Below, one piece after another: positions 42,129 through 53,100 of a stretch of DNA of 64,000 nt (the first letter of the stretch is position 1; each line of letters opens with the position of its first letter). Both the position numbers and the translations under genes were made by a program. The DNA is from Bipolaris cookei. Its lineage: Eukaryota > Ascomycota > Dothideomycetes > Pleosporales > Pleosporaceae. The notes below the pieces were generated by a model. The model was given only the letters and a program-made list of their open reading frames with translations, searched no databases and was not told where the DNA came from. The DNA is taken from assembly GCA_002286855.1 (NCBI GenBank), contig NRSV01000001.1:1362657-1426656 (forward strand). Direction: 5' to 3'.

Positions 42129-43403
42129 GAGCGGAAAACGACAAAGCTCGGAACTTATGGGAATGCAGATATCCCGCTTCCGGGTGCTTTCTTCACAATA
42201 CCATGCACAAACGGCCATGCAACTACATCTGAACATACTCCTGCGTAAATCACAAGTGGTAAAAAAAAACTTGACTTAAGTTCCAGTGCAACCCAGGCTC
42301 ATAGGAATCTCTCGATACAGCGCATGGCGTTTGTGGCGTCCATTTCCTAGCGTCAGTTATCTCAGCTTATCCGATCATCGCCATTATCAATTTCTTTTGT
42401 TTCCCATTCTACAGGTACGGCATTACAACGTTCCATCTGCCAACAAGCGATATTAGTCGGATTCGGATTATCTTTGCATTTAGCGGCTGCAGGCTTTTTC
42501 GCCGTAACTTTTCGTTTTCCATATACATTCGGCTCGACTTTTTCTTCGACAAGACTCGGATTTTCTCTTTCGCTGTCGCTCAGATGATGTAAGTGAGGCG
42601 GCAGCATTCTTCCCCTTCTTCCACCTCTACCACTATTACTTTTTCTTTTCATCTTCTTCTTTTTCATGTAAGGTTGGTTCGGAGAGACGCGTGCCTTCGC
42701 TAGACTTTGAAACAAGAATGTATTGCCGGTGCGTTGGGAAAGGTGATTTTTATCCTTGCAGTCGGAGCTTCATGGTCCAGGGGCAGGACGAGAGGAAGGG
42801 GGGAAGGGAGGAGAAGCGGCGATGAGGCAGTAGAAGGGAGGGCTAGTTTGGCATATGTACACCCATGTTTTGGCGCTCGGGGGAAGGGGGGGGGGTTGCG
42901 AGGTCGAGGTCAATTAAAAAGAGAACTTGTAATGCAAATTCTTCGTGCCTGGTTATACATAGGACCAAGCGCTGTTGATATTGGTGTTTTTCTGCCATTT
43001 AGTCTTTATTGATAGGGTGGTGCTTTTCTATACTCATTAATGGATAGGTGTAAAATCATCATTTTTTTGGCTCTTTTCTGGTGGAATGTGCGCATTTACT
43101 TCATATCTTTGCAAATATATGGTGAAGACCGGACCTAACATCCCTTCCTATTTACCAAACTGCTCTGTCGGAATCAGTTAGAACTCGAACGAGTCCTACT
43201 GATAAGCGAAACTGATTGGTTGACACGAGCAGTCGCAGGAACGTCGTTGTCCCCGCTGCTTACCGGATCGTGCGTCTGCGTCCGTGCGCGCAGGCGCTGT
43301 AAGTACTGGACACGATAGCACATACAGACAATCAATCCGCTTCTTCACCATAGTATTGCAGCTGCAAGTTGATTCACCCCGTGATCCCTTTATCGTGTCA
43401 ACA
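42129..43403. other. Intergenic, no gene recognised
   Basis: About 1.3 kb downstream of the kinase gene. It contains 3' UTR, a purine-rich tract near 42780-42900 and GC-rich DNA near 43190-43320. No domain is seen in any frame. Confidence 0.45.
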
Positions 43404-43599
43404 TGCTCTTTAGCACCAGGCGTCTGCTAGATGCATAGCCGCAAACAGACAAAAGCCGAAGCACCACAGTAGTACTAAACAAAGAAAAAAGAACCCCTTA
43501 CATGTAAATAACAAGATAGAACGGCCTAAAGCTAAAGTCTCACATAGCCTCGAGCTGTATTTAGACTCTAATGGAATAATAATAATAATAATAATAATA
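43404..43599 (+). mobile_element. 5'-truncated LINE 3' end
   Basis: TGCTCTTTAGCACCAGGC, then GAAGCACCACAG, GAACGGCC and an (AAT)n tail match the 3' end of the LINE at 1-4240. The right side runs into a pogo transposase C terminus. A matching left target duplication is not obvious. Confidence 0.85.
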
Positions 43600-44031
43600 C
43601 CAATACCAGGGGTGATATAATGGAATCCTAAGATACCCACTAACGCTGCTGAAGTAGAGGCTCAATCGACACTGCTTCGAGATCACATTCGAAAACATCA
43701 GGGCTCCTCATCATCTGTTATAGTTAATATGCTTGACGAGATTAGAAAGGGCACTGAGATAACACTGCATTCGCAGACATTGCTAGCAGCTCGAGTGCTG
43801 CAACTTGAAGCATCAAACAAAGCTGCTTCTGAGCGCAAATCGCGGAAGCGGAAGCGGAAGCGGATCCAAGAGGGCAGGGACCTTTCAAAGGAACAGGCAG
43901 AGGATTTGATGGCCAAACTAGACGTTAAGGCGCAAGTAGACGGGGAAACGCGTGAAGGTAGGGCCCAAACAGGTGCAAGCAGGCAAGCAGCGCAAAAGGC
44001 ACTGCAAGCGCTGCGGAGAGACAGGACATAA
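43600..44031 (+). pseudogene. C-terminal fragment of a pogo transposase
   Basis: From TGG at 43621 an open frame of 137 codons reads like the region after the catalytic domain of the pogo family: QSTLLRDHI, a coiled coil (LQLEASNKAASERKSRKRKRKR) and a Lys/Glu-rich tail ending at 44029. A stop (TAA 43618) lies just before it and everything upstream is missing, so it is dead. It resembles 24200-24470 closely in order but not in detail. Confidence 0.75.
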
Positions 44032-44709
44032 TTCCTGCACTTGTGATAAGAAAAAAAAGAAATAGTAGAGGTTAGCGATTAATTCTATATATTACAATTT
44101 CTAGTCAAAGGTTGCAGTGCTAAGCAACAACTTGCAAAAGATTAAAAGATTAATGAGGGTGGCCGCTCGTCTAGCATGGCCATTATCTTATCACTCACGT
44201 TACTTCAAATAATAAAATTTCCATGAAAGTACAGCGATAATATACATAACATATGGTAGCACTTCTAACAAGATCTATTGGATATTCAAACAGCAACAGC
44301 ATCACAGTATTCGCAACAACAAAAAAACGCAGATATAGCTAAAGACCGGACGACGGTATGTCCACCGTATCCAAAAGTAATTTATATTCATCATGATCAT
44401 AGAGCTTATCTACTCTTTTACTTGAAGATAGGAAAGAAGCTAAAGATACAAAAAAAAGTGTGCACACACGTACGAGCGATAAGATGCTACACCGTATATA
44501 CTTAGGTATAAGAAATAAAAATAATTCATCATCAACCCAGCCATCAAGCGAGGTATACATCCTTTGCCAATTCCAACTTGTGGAAAAGGAAACAAGATGG
44601 TCATCATGTAAAAGAAAAAAAACGCTAACAGATACTAACTTCAGCTTGCCTTATACACACATATATCCTCCTCTTCATCTTTGAGGCTTCCCTCTCAAAG
44701 GAAAAAAAA
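44032..44709. other. Intergenic, no gene recognised
   Basis: AT-rich 680 bp between the transposon island and the 3' end of the membrane-protein gene. Nothing recognised. Confidence 0.45.
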
Positions 44710-46113
44710 CTAATAAGCATCACCAAAAATCTCCTTTGGCGTCTGAACCATTTCTTCCCCACCGCGCCGTCTCCTTCCTTCCATCTTCTTCTCCATCTTG
44801 CGATCCCGCCTCGTGGTCAAATGCGGTGTCACAGGCGTGACGGGCGTAAATGGCATATAAGGGCTGTAGGGTGTAAAAGGGACGCCGGTCTTGGGAGTGC
44901 CCAAGGCCAGTCTGTCGACGCGGCGGTCGAGCACTGTGGTTTGGATGCCGGGAGAGTTGAGGGGAGAGGAAAAAGAACGGAGTGGGAGGGAGTGGTTGGG
45001 TGATGTGGCGGTTTTTTGTTTTGACGGTGGGGGTGGGGTGGAGATGGTGAGGCCGGGGTTGTTGGACGTGGTTGAGCTTCCGCGGCGATGGGGGGCGGGG
45101 TGAGGTAGTGGTTGGACTTGATCCAGGCTTTCGTCGGCGTCATAAGGGGATGTTGGCGAGTTTGTTTGGGTCGGGGGCGAGGGCGGAGCACCAGGTGCGT
45201 AGAAGCGAGGGGTTAGAGGTCGTCGAGCTTCGTCGTCATCATCTGTGCCGGGGTACTTCGCGATGGGGCCGGAAATGCGTAGATTCTTGAGGTTGAAGCG
45301 TGCGTTCTTACCGCTTGTTGTAGCATTTGATGTTTGCGAGCGCTTGGAGAGGATACTGCGGGGGCTTGCAGGGGGTGGTTGTTCTGCGCGGAGACGGTCA
45401 CGAGTATTTGATGCGGTTGTCGGTCTATCCTGGTGGGCTGGAGGGTAAATGGCTCGAATAGGAGACGCAGGGCTATCGTAATCGTCTTGAGAACGTGCGA
45501 CACTAATGGCCGATGGTCTTCTCCGATCGGTAGGCGGTGGAAGGGGCTCTGTCTCGTCTACACTGGCTCTGGCGGAGTGTTTCTTTGCGTCATACTCCAT
45601 GACGGCAGCATAGAGGCGCTCCATATCGGCTTGATCTTGGTCGCGGTGGGCGTCGAGAACCTTTTGATCAAAAGAACTGGGCGATTGGACGACAGGGCTT
45701 TGCGGGCTGCTGGGAACAGAGTCGTTCTTCTTGAATTTCTTCAACCACGATCGTGCGGACAGTGGCGGTGATGTGAGACCAGGAGTCTTGATGGTTGGCC
45801 TTGTGGGCTTGTTCTCCAATTCCAACTCCAGCTGCTTGGGTGGCTCGAGTGCCTTTCGTCTCATCTTTCTGCCGACAGTGAGGAGTAGTACCCCCCAAAT
45901 AAGTACTGTGAGGACGTAGCCGCCGACAACACCACAGACTTCGTAGGGCAAAACACTCTTGTCTCGGATAGCGTGATATGAAGCAGGAGGGCCGTCTTCA
46001 GGCGCTGGGGCGGGGTCGTGGTAGTTGTCCGTGAAATCGTAAGGTGCAGCAGAAACACCAGTTGCAACAAGAAGGAGGGATAACAGGGCTGGTGGAAGAG
46101 CCCTCTCCAGCAT
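44710..46113 (-). CDS. Single-pass membrane protein with signal peptide, unknown function
   Basis: 467 aa. A signal peptide covers residues 1-22 (cleavage after VSA/A), then a short Pro-rich outer segment and one membrane helix near 57-81 (CGVVGGYVLTVLIWGVLLLTVG) followed by a basic stop-transfer RKMRRK. The long Ser/Pro-rich cytoplasmic tail has a coiled segment with AHRDQDQADMERLYAAVMEYDAKK's core near 155-180 and Arg-rich C terminus. The type I layout resembles fungal wall- or stress-sensing membrane proteins but no known domain is seen, so I give no function. Single exon; first ATG used. Confidence 0.75.
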   Translation of the reverse strand: MLERALPPALLSLLLVATGVSAAPYDFTDNYHDPAPAPEDGPPASYHAIRDKSVLPYEVCGVVGGYVLTVLIWGVLLLTVGRKMRRKALEPPKQLELELENKPTRPTIKTPGLTSPPLSARSWLKKFKKNDSVPSSPQSPVVQSPSSFDQKVLDAHRDQDQADMERLYAAVMEYDAKKHSARASVDETEPLPPPTDRRRPSAISVARSQDDYDSPASPIRAIYPPAHQDRPTTASNTRDRLRAEQPPPASPRSILSKRSQTSNATTSGKNARFNLKNLRISGPIAKYPGTDDDDEARRPLTPRFYAPGAPPSPPTQTNSPTSPYDADESLDQVQPLPHPAPHRRGSSTTSNNPGLTISTPPPPSKQKTATSPNHSLPLRSFSSPLNSPGIQTTVLDRRVDRLALGTPKTGVPFTPYSPYMPFTPVTPVTPHLTTRRDRKMEKKMEGRRRRGGEEMVQTPKEIFGDAY

Positions 46114-47589
46114 GGCTCCGGGTCGTATCGAATCAAGGAAATATAAGCAAAGAAATAGGAAAGGGAGGGGGTACGTCTATCTTTTCTCGTACTCGCAGGG
46201 TAAGCGACGATCCAGGGCTGCAATCACACAGGTTAGTTGCCCACTTCCCGACAGTGAGGAACCGGGTGAAATGCAGAGTGTAACAGGAGGCGACATGGTG
46301 ATATGAAGAGGGATTCGCAGCGGGTCAGTACTCTGATCAGCGGTCTGCAAGTGGTCGGGCGCAAGAGGCGGACGAGTGGGCGTGATGGCTTGGAAGAGAG
46401 AAGGCGGGGCGTGATTGGGCGGGCGCTATGTTGAGCTACATGCAGGTGTCCAGTGGATGCACTCAATCAGCCGCTGGAGCGGGGTCGCTTGGATGCGGGC
46501 TAGTCCCAGACGGGACCGGGACCGATGAATGCAATGGCCTGCGATGCCAATCTATTGCTCCTGTTCTCTCTGAGTGGCTGTACGAAAATAGGACGTGATG
46601 AGGCTTTCCGTATGAGCATGAGCGTGGTGCCGGCGTGGTGGTAGGTATTCTCTCCGCATGTGTCGGCAGTTGGTCGTCTATACAAGCATTCGCCGAAGAA
46701 ACATGTTTATCCGCCTCGCCCCAACGCTCGAGCTGGCTTGAAACAAGTGCAACCCAACCTCCAGGACCGAGGGCGATCTTGCTGCCAACTCGAGGCACAG
46801 TCGGCGGGAAGAGACGGTCCGCATGCATGAACGGCGTGGCCTGTGCCTGCAGTATCGAAGAATGCTCATGCTCCCCCGCTCTCCCATTGGCCAGACTACA
46901 GCTTTTCTAAGCGCCCGGCCAAGCCAATCAGCGCACCACCGGCCCATCACGCTAGCAATCACATCGCCTCGCCTATGCGAGTGCTAGCATCAATTATCAA
47001 CCATCTCGCCAGTCCACGATTACCTCAGGGCTTGCGTCTGGCCTCGTGGCTCGCAAATTCTCCGCAATCCTCGTCACATTTCCCACGTTGTCATGCAATC
47101 ATGTGCCGTGCCTCACCAACTCGCCATGCAGTACTAAGCTCCCAAGGCCCCATTGACCACCCGCATCACCCCATCACCGCCATCTTTCTGCTACCGCGCT
47201 CTGCATTGGCTTTATCCTTTCCATTCAACGATTCATGCAAGCCTCCGGAACTTCAAGAGGACGCCTTACGCGCGTCTGATTTCACACTGGTGGGTCACTA
47301 ATAAGCAAGTCGTCAGGGGAAACAAGTGCTCTCAACGTGGTCAACATGATGACAACCACTTCCATTTCCAGTCCCAGTCCCAGTCCCAGTCCGCATACGT
47401 ACGCCCGGCCGCGTGCCGACATGTCACTATCACTACCTAGGCATGCATCAGACCGATGCTGGATTAGCGAATGCTAGCACACATATCTGCCCATCAGAGG
47501 CTATAGAGGCTTACCCTGCCAGAATCACACTACCCAATTGCATCTTCCACTCCAAAGTCACCATGAGCACACCGATAACGCCGTCAGCT
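46114..47589. other. Intergenic, no gene recognised
   Basis: About 1.5 kb. It holds the promoter of the membrane-protein gene and the 3' flank of the G-patch gene. Near 47371-47390 the hexamer CAGTCC is repeated about four times. No convincing frame. Confidence 0.45.
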
Positions 47590-49695
47590 TCACTTGCCCT
47601 CGGCTTTGCCAATGAGCACTTCGTCCAGGTCTATCGGCTCCCACACGCTCTTATCTTTCTTGTTCTGCACCCACACATAATCATCCTTGAGATAGACCAC
47701 CGCACCTCCACGTCCCGTCGCGCTTGCTGTGATGCGGAAGAGCGGCAGGGCCGTCTGGTCGTGTGCTTCACGGAGCGGAATCAAGAGCAGATTCTCCTCT
47801 TCACAAAACCGCTCTACCGTGTCCTTGAACGTTCGTTCTTGTACTGCTGGCGCAGATGGTGCTGGCTCCTTGTTGATTGGCTTGGGCGGTCGTACCGTCT
47901 CTACAGAGGGTCCAGTACTCTCGATTTGAGGCGTCGGTAAATCTGTTAACCTCGCCTCACCGAGGTTCCTTGCCTGGTAAACAAGCGAGTATGCTTTCTC
48001 CCAGCCCGATTCCACAGAGGGCACGTTACTCAGTTCATTTTGCACGTCATTCCTCCACCACGCAAGCCAAGCCCGTACTTCCTCGAATACCACCTCTTCG
48101 CTCGACAGCCATTGATGAATAATCGCAAGAAATTTGGGAAAGAAATGCGCCCGCAACAACTCCCCAATGGCCTCGTTCGATACGAGGCCTTTCCATGCAA
48201 ACACAGCCTTTAGCGGTGCGACGTCTTGCTGTTCGGCAGGGTCTATCTCAAAGTGGTCTCGTAGATGGGCTGCCAAGCGTGGTAATAGATGCGAGGTAAG
48301 CAAGTGATCAAACTCGCCCTTGCCAAAAAGCCTTCTCCACTGGTCCATTCCGGGCAATGGTCCCTTGGAGAGATCAATCGAGTGCAGTGCATGACGAATC
48401 TTGCGCTTGATTTCGGCAACAAGCCCAGATCCCTTGGGATCCAGATCTGCAGGCCTGAGGAATGGAAGCCACTCCATGACCCATGTGTGTGGGCTCTTCT
48501 TGAATTTTCGAGGATTCCACTCATGAATAGAAGTCGATAGCTTCCGCGTAACCTGTTCAAGCACTCGTTTCCCAACAAAAGGTGGAAGAACCGGTGTCCA
48601 CACTTCTACCAAACGCAACAGGGGACGCGGATGCTTCACATCCCATTGTGTTACTGCTGAGCTGACGGGAGGAAGCCACAATTTCAGCATCATAGATTCG
48701 TAAGCCGATGTAGTTCCTCGCTTGATTGTATCCTCCTCTTCAACTGTGTTCCGATTAACCAATGCTTCTGAAGGATGGGTGTAAGCCTGGGACACGATTC
48801 TTCTGCTTCGGGGTTGTATGATATTGGCCAGTTCCGCAAAGGCTGCTGCCATATCTTCAAGCGCATCCTCGAGCGGGTCCCATGAAGCCGTGACCTTGGA
48901 AAAGTGTGGATGTATGACAGCGATGGACTCGCGATGTAGTGGTTTCGACGGATATGCAGCGCGCAGGCTCTTGAGCCCTTCGCAGACAGTCCTAAATGTA
49001 CCAGTACGCAATGACTGCATTCGTGAATGTAGATCCTCAAGCTCGTCCATTTGTTGTTCCAAAGCCTCAACCTCCTTCTGTAGCGCATACTCCTGCGGTG
49101 GAATGGACTGCGATTCGATTTGTAGTTGTTCAAATGCTTCCGAGAAGCTGTTCAGGTCTCTCCGCACACGTGCTTGTAGCGAATTTTCGAAGGGAACAAT
49201 GTCGGGTCCGCGAAGCGATACGCCAGAAGCAGGAGTAGATGCGCCTGTCGTGGCGTCGATGATGGACTGCAGTACGGGCGGTACATGCATTCCAGCAGCT
49301 TCCAACTCGTACAAAGTCTTCTTGGGTCGGGGAGTTGCGGTGCGTGCCTCGCCTCTAGCCTTTGCTTTTCTTTTCTTCCTCTCCTCGCGCTCTTCCTCAG
49401 ACGTGTCGACATACTTCTCGCCATTCTCCTCAGCCTTGCGCCGCTCCTCGCGCTTCTGTTGTTCACTCTTTTCCGCCACTGAACCGATGCCTCCCTTGGT
49501 GCCGCGATTGACGACCTGGATGGGCTCTGAGATACCGGCTCCCTCTTTTCCAAGACCACCTTCGCCCTTGTACCCCATCTTGGCAAGCATCTTCGCGCCA
49601 AAGCCCGTTTTGAGCGCGCTGCCATCTTCGACCTTTGCGCGCTTGTTCGGCTGCTGTCTGAAGCTGTGCTTCCGCTTGCCACCGTCGGTGTCCAT
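47590..49695 (-). CDS. TFIP11/Ntr1(Spp382)-like G-patch splicing factor
   Basis: 701-aa nuclear protein. The G-patch lies at residues about 30-75 (TGFGAKMLAKMGYKGEGGLG). A Lys/Glu-rich segment follows, then a GCFC/TIP-type domain over roughly 200-620, with VEVWTPVLPPFVGKRVLEQV and WVMEWLPFL characteristic of the family. In yeast, Ntr1/Spp382 (708 aa) recruits and activates the helicase Prp43 through its G-patch to take apart the spliceosome, and the length agrees. Single exon. It shares a 472-bp divergent intergenic region with the gene at 50168. Confidence 0.9.
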   Translation of the reverse strand: MDTDGGKRKHSFRQQPNKRAKVEDGSALKTGFGAKMLAKMGYKGEGGLGKEGAGISEPIQVVNRGTKGGIGSVAEKSEQQKREERRKAEENGEKYVDTSEEEREERKKRKAKARGEARTATPRPKKTLYELEAAGMHVPPVLQSIIDATTGASTPASGVSLRGPDIVPFENSLQARVRRDLNSFSEAFEQLQIESQSIPPQEYALQKEVEALEQQMDELEDLHSRMQSLRTGTFRTVCEGLKSLRAAYPSKPLHRESIAVIHPHFSKVTASWDPLEDALEDMAAAFAELANIIQPRSRRIVSQAYTHPSEALVNRNTVEEEDTIKRGTTSAYESMMLKLWLPPVSSAVTQWDVKHPRPLLRLVEVWTPVLPPFVGKRVLEQVTRKLSTSIHEWNPRKFKKSPHTWVMEWLPFLRPADLDPKGSGLVAEIKRKIRHALHSIDLSKGPLPGMDQWRRLFGKGEFDHLLTSHLLPRLAAHLRDHFEIDPAEQQDVAPLKAVFAWKGLVSNEAIGELLRAHFFPKFLAIIHQWLSSEEVVFEEVRAWLAWWRNDVQNELSNVPSVESGWEKAYSLVYQARNLGEARLTDLPTPQIESTGPSVETVRPPKPINKEPAPSAPAVQERTFKDTVERFCEEENLLLIPLREAHDQTALPLFRITASATGRGGAVVYLKDDYVWVQNKKDKSVWEPIDLDEVLIGKAEGK

Positions 49696-50167
49696 GGTGG
49701 CGGTAAATGCAAGACTGATTTATTGGTCTTGTCGTATACGGAACCAACTATCGATTGCTCGTCGCGCGTGCAGTGCACAGGGCACTGGCCGTGTCGCCAG
49801 GTGGCCACGGCAGGAGCCTGCAATGTCTCAGACCAAGTACGCGATTGCGATTCTTCCTGTGTCCACGACGCGGGTATGTACAGGCAATGATGGCATTGGC
49901 AGTGGATAAAATTGCGGGATGCGGAGTTAAGGCACTCGTACAAGTATTACGCTCGTAACGTGACCGCGCCAAGCAGGCGGTTAGCGTCGCGTCACCCTGG
50001 CCGGTACGCGTGCTATTATTGGAAGGGATTTGGTTGGGACCCTATCGCCCTCCATCCATGTCGGTGTCGGTGCAATAAACATTGCCAGATTCCCCTTTAC
50101 GATAACTAGGTACGCATAAGTACCGACTCCCATTGTCCAGCAGTCTCCCTGCTGCCGGCTGTCTGCC
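49696..50167. promoter_or_regulatory. Divergent promoter, TFIP11-like and disordered-protein genes
   Basis: 472 bp between start codons pointing apart. No conserved frame; it should hold both promoters and 5' UTRs. No specific sites claimed. Confidence 0.5.
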
Positions 50168-53100
50168 ATGGCCTCCACGCCTCCACCCTCGCAGCCAGTC
50201 CCCATACGCTCTCCCGATAAGCGCAACGTCGACATCCGTCACCCAGTTCCCGATCTGCAATCGCTGCAAGGGGCCTACATAGGCAACATTGAGCGTCTCG
50301 AGGAACATGCCGAGCGCATGAGTGAGGCCGGCTCCGACCTCCAGGAAGAGATACGCAAGACGTACTCGGAACTCAAGCTGACAGACAGTCGCCGCTCCTC
50401 GCTGCGCTCTCTCCAGACGGGTGAAGAACTTACCAGGCGTCTTAGCAACAGGAGCCGCGGTGTCTCCATCAGTTCCCATGCCAACTCTATAGTCAACCTG
50501 AACGGCAATGCACGATGGGGGGGTTACTCTCCAGGGGGTTACATCACGTCACCGGCCGATTCTTTGCGCTCGGGATCCTTGCCCAAACCTCCGACTTCAA
50601 ACCAGCGTCAGCGATCAGAGTCCAGAGCATCACGACTGGGCCAGGTTGTACATCCAGAGCAAGTCAAAGTCAGGCCAAGATACTATGCTACCCAGACATC
50701 GTCACCTACACTGCCTCTGTCTGCTCCACCCCCTGAGGACCGTGATTCAGCATCACCTCCACAGCGAAAAGTCTCGTCTTTTACTAGGATATTTGATGAT
50801 GTCGCAAATGGACTGCCCGAGGATTTGCGCAATACCGTCATGACGGGTACACCTCCTAGGCACCCTGGCGGTCACTATTCCGAAGACATGCACGATCAGT
50901 ATCCTGAACACCGCAACCTCCCTGACCGACCGCCCACCTCGGCTTCAACCGATACCACCCATCAAGCACACACATTATGGCAAGACTTTGATGGCGTTCA
51001 CTGCCCAGACACTGTCAAGGAAGAGTCAGAATCATCGCCCCGCAGTCGCCGTCCTCATAGCCGGCCATCTTCCTACAGCCACTCATTTACGGATACCAAC
51101 TCAGGCCATCAGTCCTTTGGCGCTCCACCACCCGAAGATGGCATGGTATTCTATCCTGCCCCTGTTCCACAAATGCTCAACCTTCCAAAACGTCTGTCAC
51201 AACTACCCCCCAGTGATACAAGAGCCCGGCGCCGGACACAACTGCTCGAATCGATGCAGGCGGAACACAGGAAATCGATGCCCATGAATCCAGACAACGT
51301 TGTAGAGTCCTCCAAGGCGAATAAAAGAAAGACGAGACAGAGTTTGATGGGCCTGCCGCCTCAATTGCGAGCAAGTGCTTACTTTGACAATCGAGCGGCT
51401 CCTTCGCAGGAATTCGCCGTCAAGGGTGAATCTGCCGAAGACACACTCGAAAGCATATTGAATGCATCTGCACGTGCACCAGTCTCTGCATTTACTGACC
51501 ATCCTTTTGGCGGTGATGTAACCTGTGAGGTTTATAGTGTAGATCACAAGCGCAAGAGCTCCAAACCGCCAGAAGTGCCGCCAACGCTACAGCAACCCAG
51601 GAGGCGAAGCTCTTTCAACATACTCGACACGAATCACAATGCAAATGGAGAACGCCTCAAGAAACTGAAGAAACGCAATAGTTCGGCTGACATGAACCTT
51701 CTTCTGGTCAAGGCAAGTGAAAACAGGATGAGCCTAAGTGACGACTTGGACCATTGTGATGAAGAAGAACGAGGCCCTCATACTGCAAATGACTTGGACC
51801 ATTCTAGAAACTCTCAGGAGAACCCGAACCGCCACTCTGATGGCGATGACCGTGAACATGAGGATACTTCGAGTGATGACGAAGATAAAGAGGACGAGGG
51901 ATCGGAAGAGGAAGAAGAACCCCAGTTTGGTGCACCAACCACCTTGCTAGCTGAACTTCAGCTGCGACAAGCAAAGCAAAAATTAAGAAATATGAACTAC
52001 GTCACCCTGATGGATCAAGGTCTGATCGACGGTCGCCAAACTTTGCTTCAGATGAACGATGTAGCCGAAGCTGAGAAGCAGCGGAGGATCCGCAAAAAGG
52101 TCAATCTTGCCTGGGAAGCCCCTGGAGAAGATGATGATTCTGAGGACGATGTACCGCTTGGTGTTTTGTACAAACAAGCTGCGCCAAACTATGCGCCACG
52201 CAAGATTGTGGGACTGATTGAGCAACGCGAAATGGAGGACAACGAACCCTTGAGTCGTCGGCGAAATAGGCTTCGTGGGGCTGATCCGAGACCTCGCCAG
52301 ACTCCTCAGCCCGGACAACCTGGCTATGAACCGAATCTTGCCGTTCCAGACGTCATGGCTGATCCCATCTCAGAGGAAGAGGAGGGTGAAACACTGGCTG
52401 AGCGTATGCGCCGGCTAAAGGAGAAGCAACAGCTTGATGCGGCCTTGGGTGATGACATTCGCAAGAGCACCGTGAGCGGTGATTTTGCGGCTGAGATGAT
52501 GAGCAAACTCGGTGTTTCAGAAGGCCAAGATGAAGTCCAAGATGCACATAAAAACGCGGCTGCGCCAGATGCTGGGGAGGAAGAGGAGACTCTTGGTCAA
52601 CGTCGCGCCCGTCTCCAAGCTGAGGCAGCGGCCCGTGGTGACCAGATACCATCCGCTGGCCAGCGTCCCATGTTACGTGGTGCCTCTTCTCTCGCAGACA
52701 TTCTCTCTGCCAATCCACTTGATCCTCACTACCAAGCGCGCAAGGTGTCAAACGAAGCATTGATTTCGAATCTCCCCCAGGGTAGTCTTCTGCACAAAAA
52801 CATTGTTGACGAGGAGCGAAGAAAGCAGCAACGTCTAACAGCATATCGGCGAACCTCTGGTCATGGACCCATCGACCCTCTAGTCCCAGGTATCGGTGAC
52901 AAGGAAAAGGACGATGACGATGACGACATCCCTTTGGGCAAGAAGATCCAGGCCTACAAGGACGCTCATAATCCAATCACGAATGGGCAGATGGCTGCTA
53001 GTATCTCCAAACTCAACACTGTTGGATCTCCACCACCGCCACCGCCTCAACCCCAACCGCAGCCACAGTCCCAACTACCTGGTATGCTGGGAATAAATAG

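Noticed and set aside
48818..49909. 363-codon plus-strand frame opposite the G-patch gene
   Set aside because: Shadow of the conserved minus-strand gene; Cys/Ser-rich translation typical of antisense frames.
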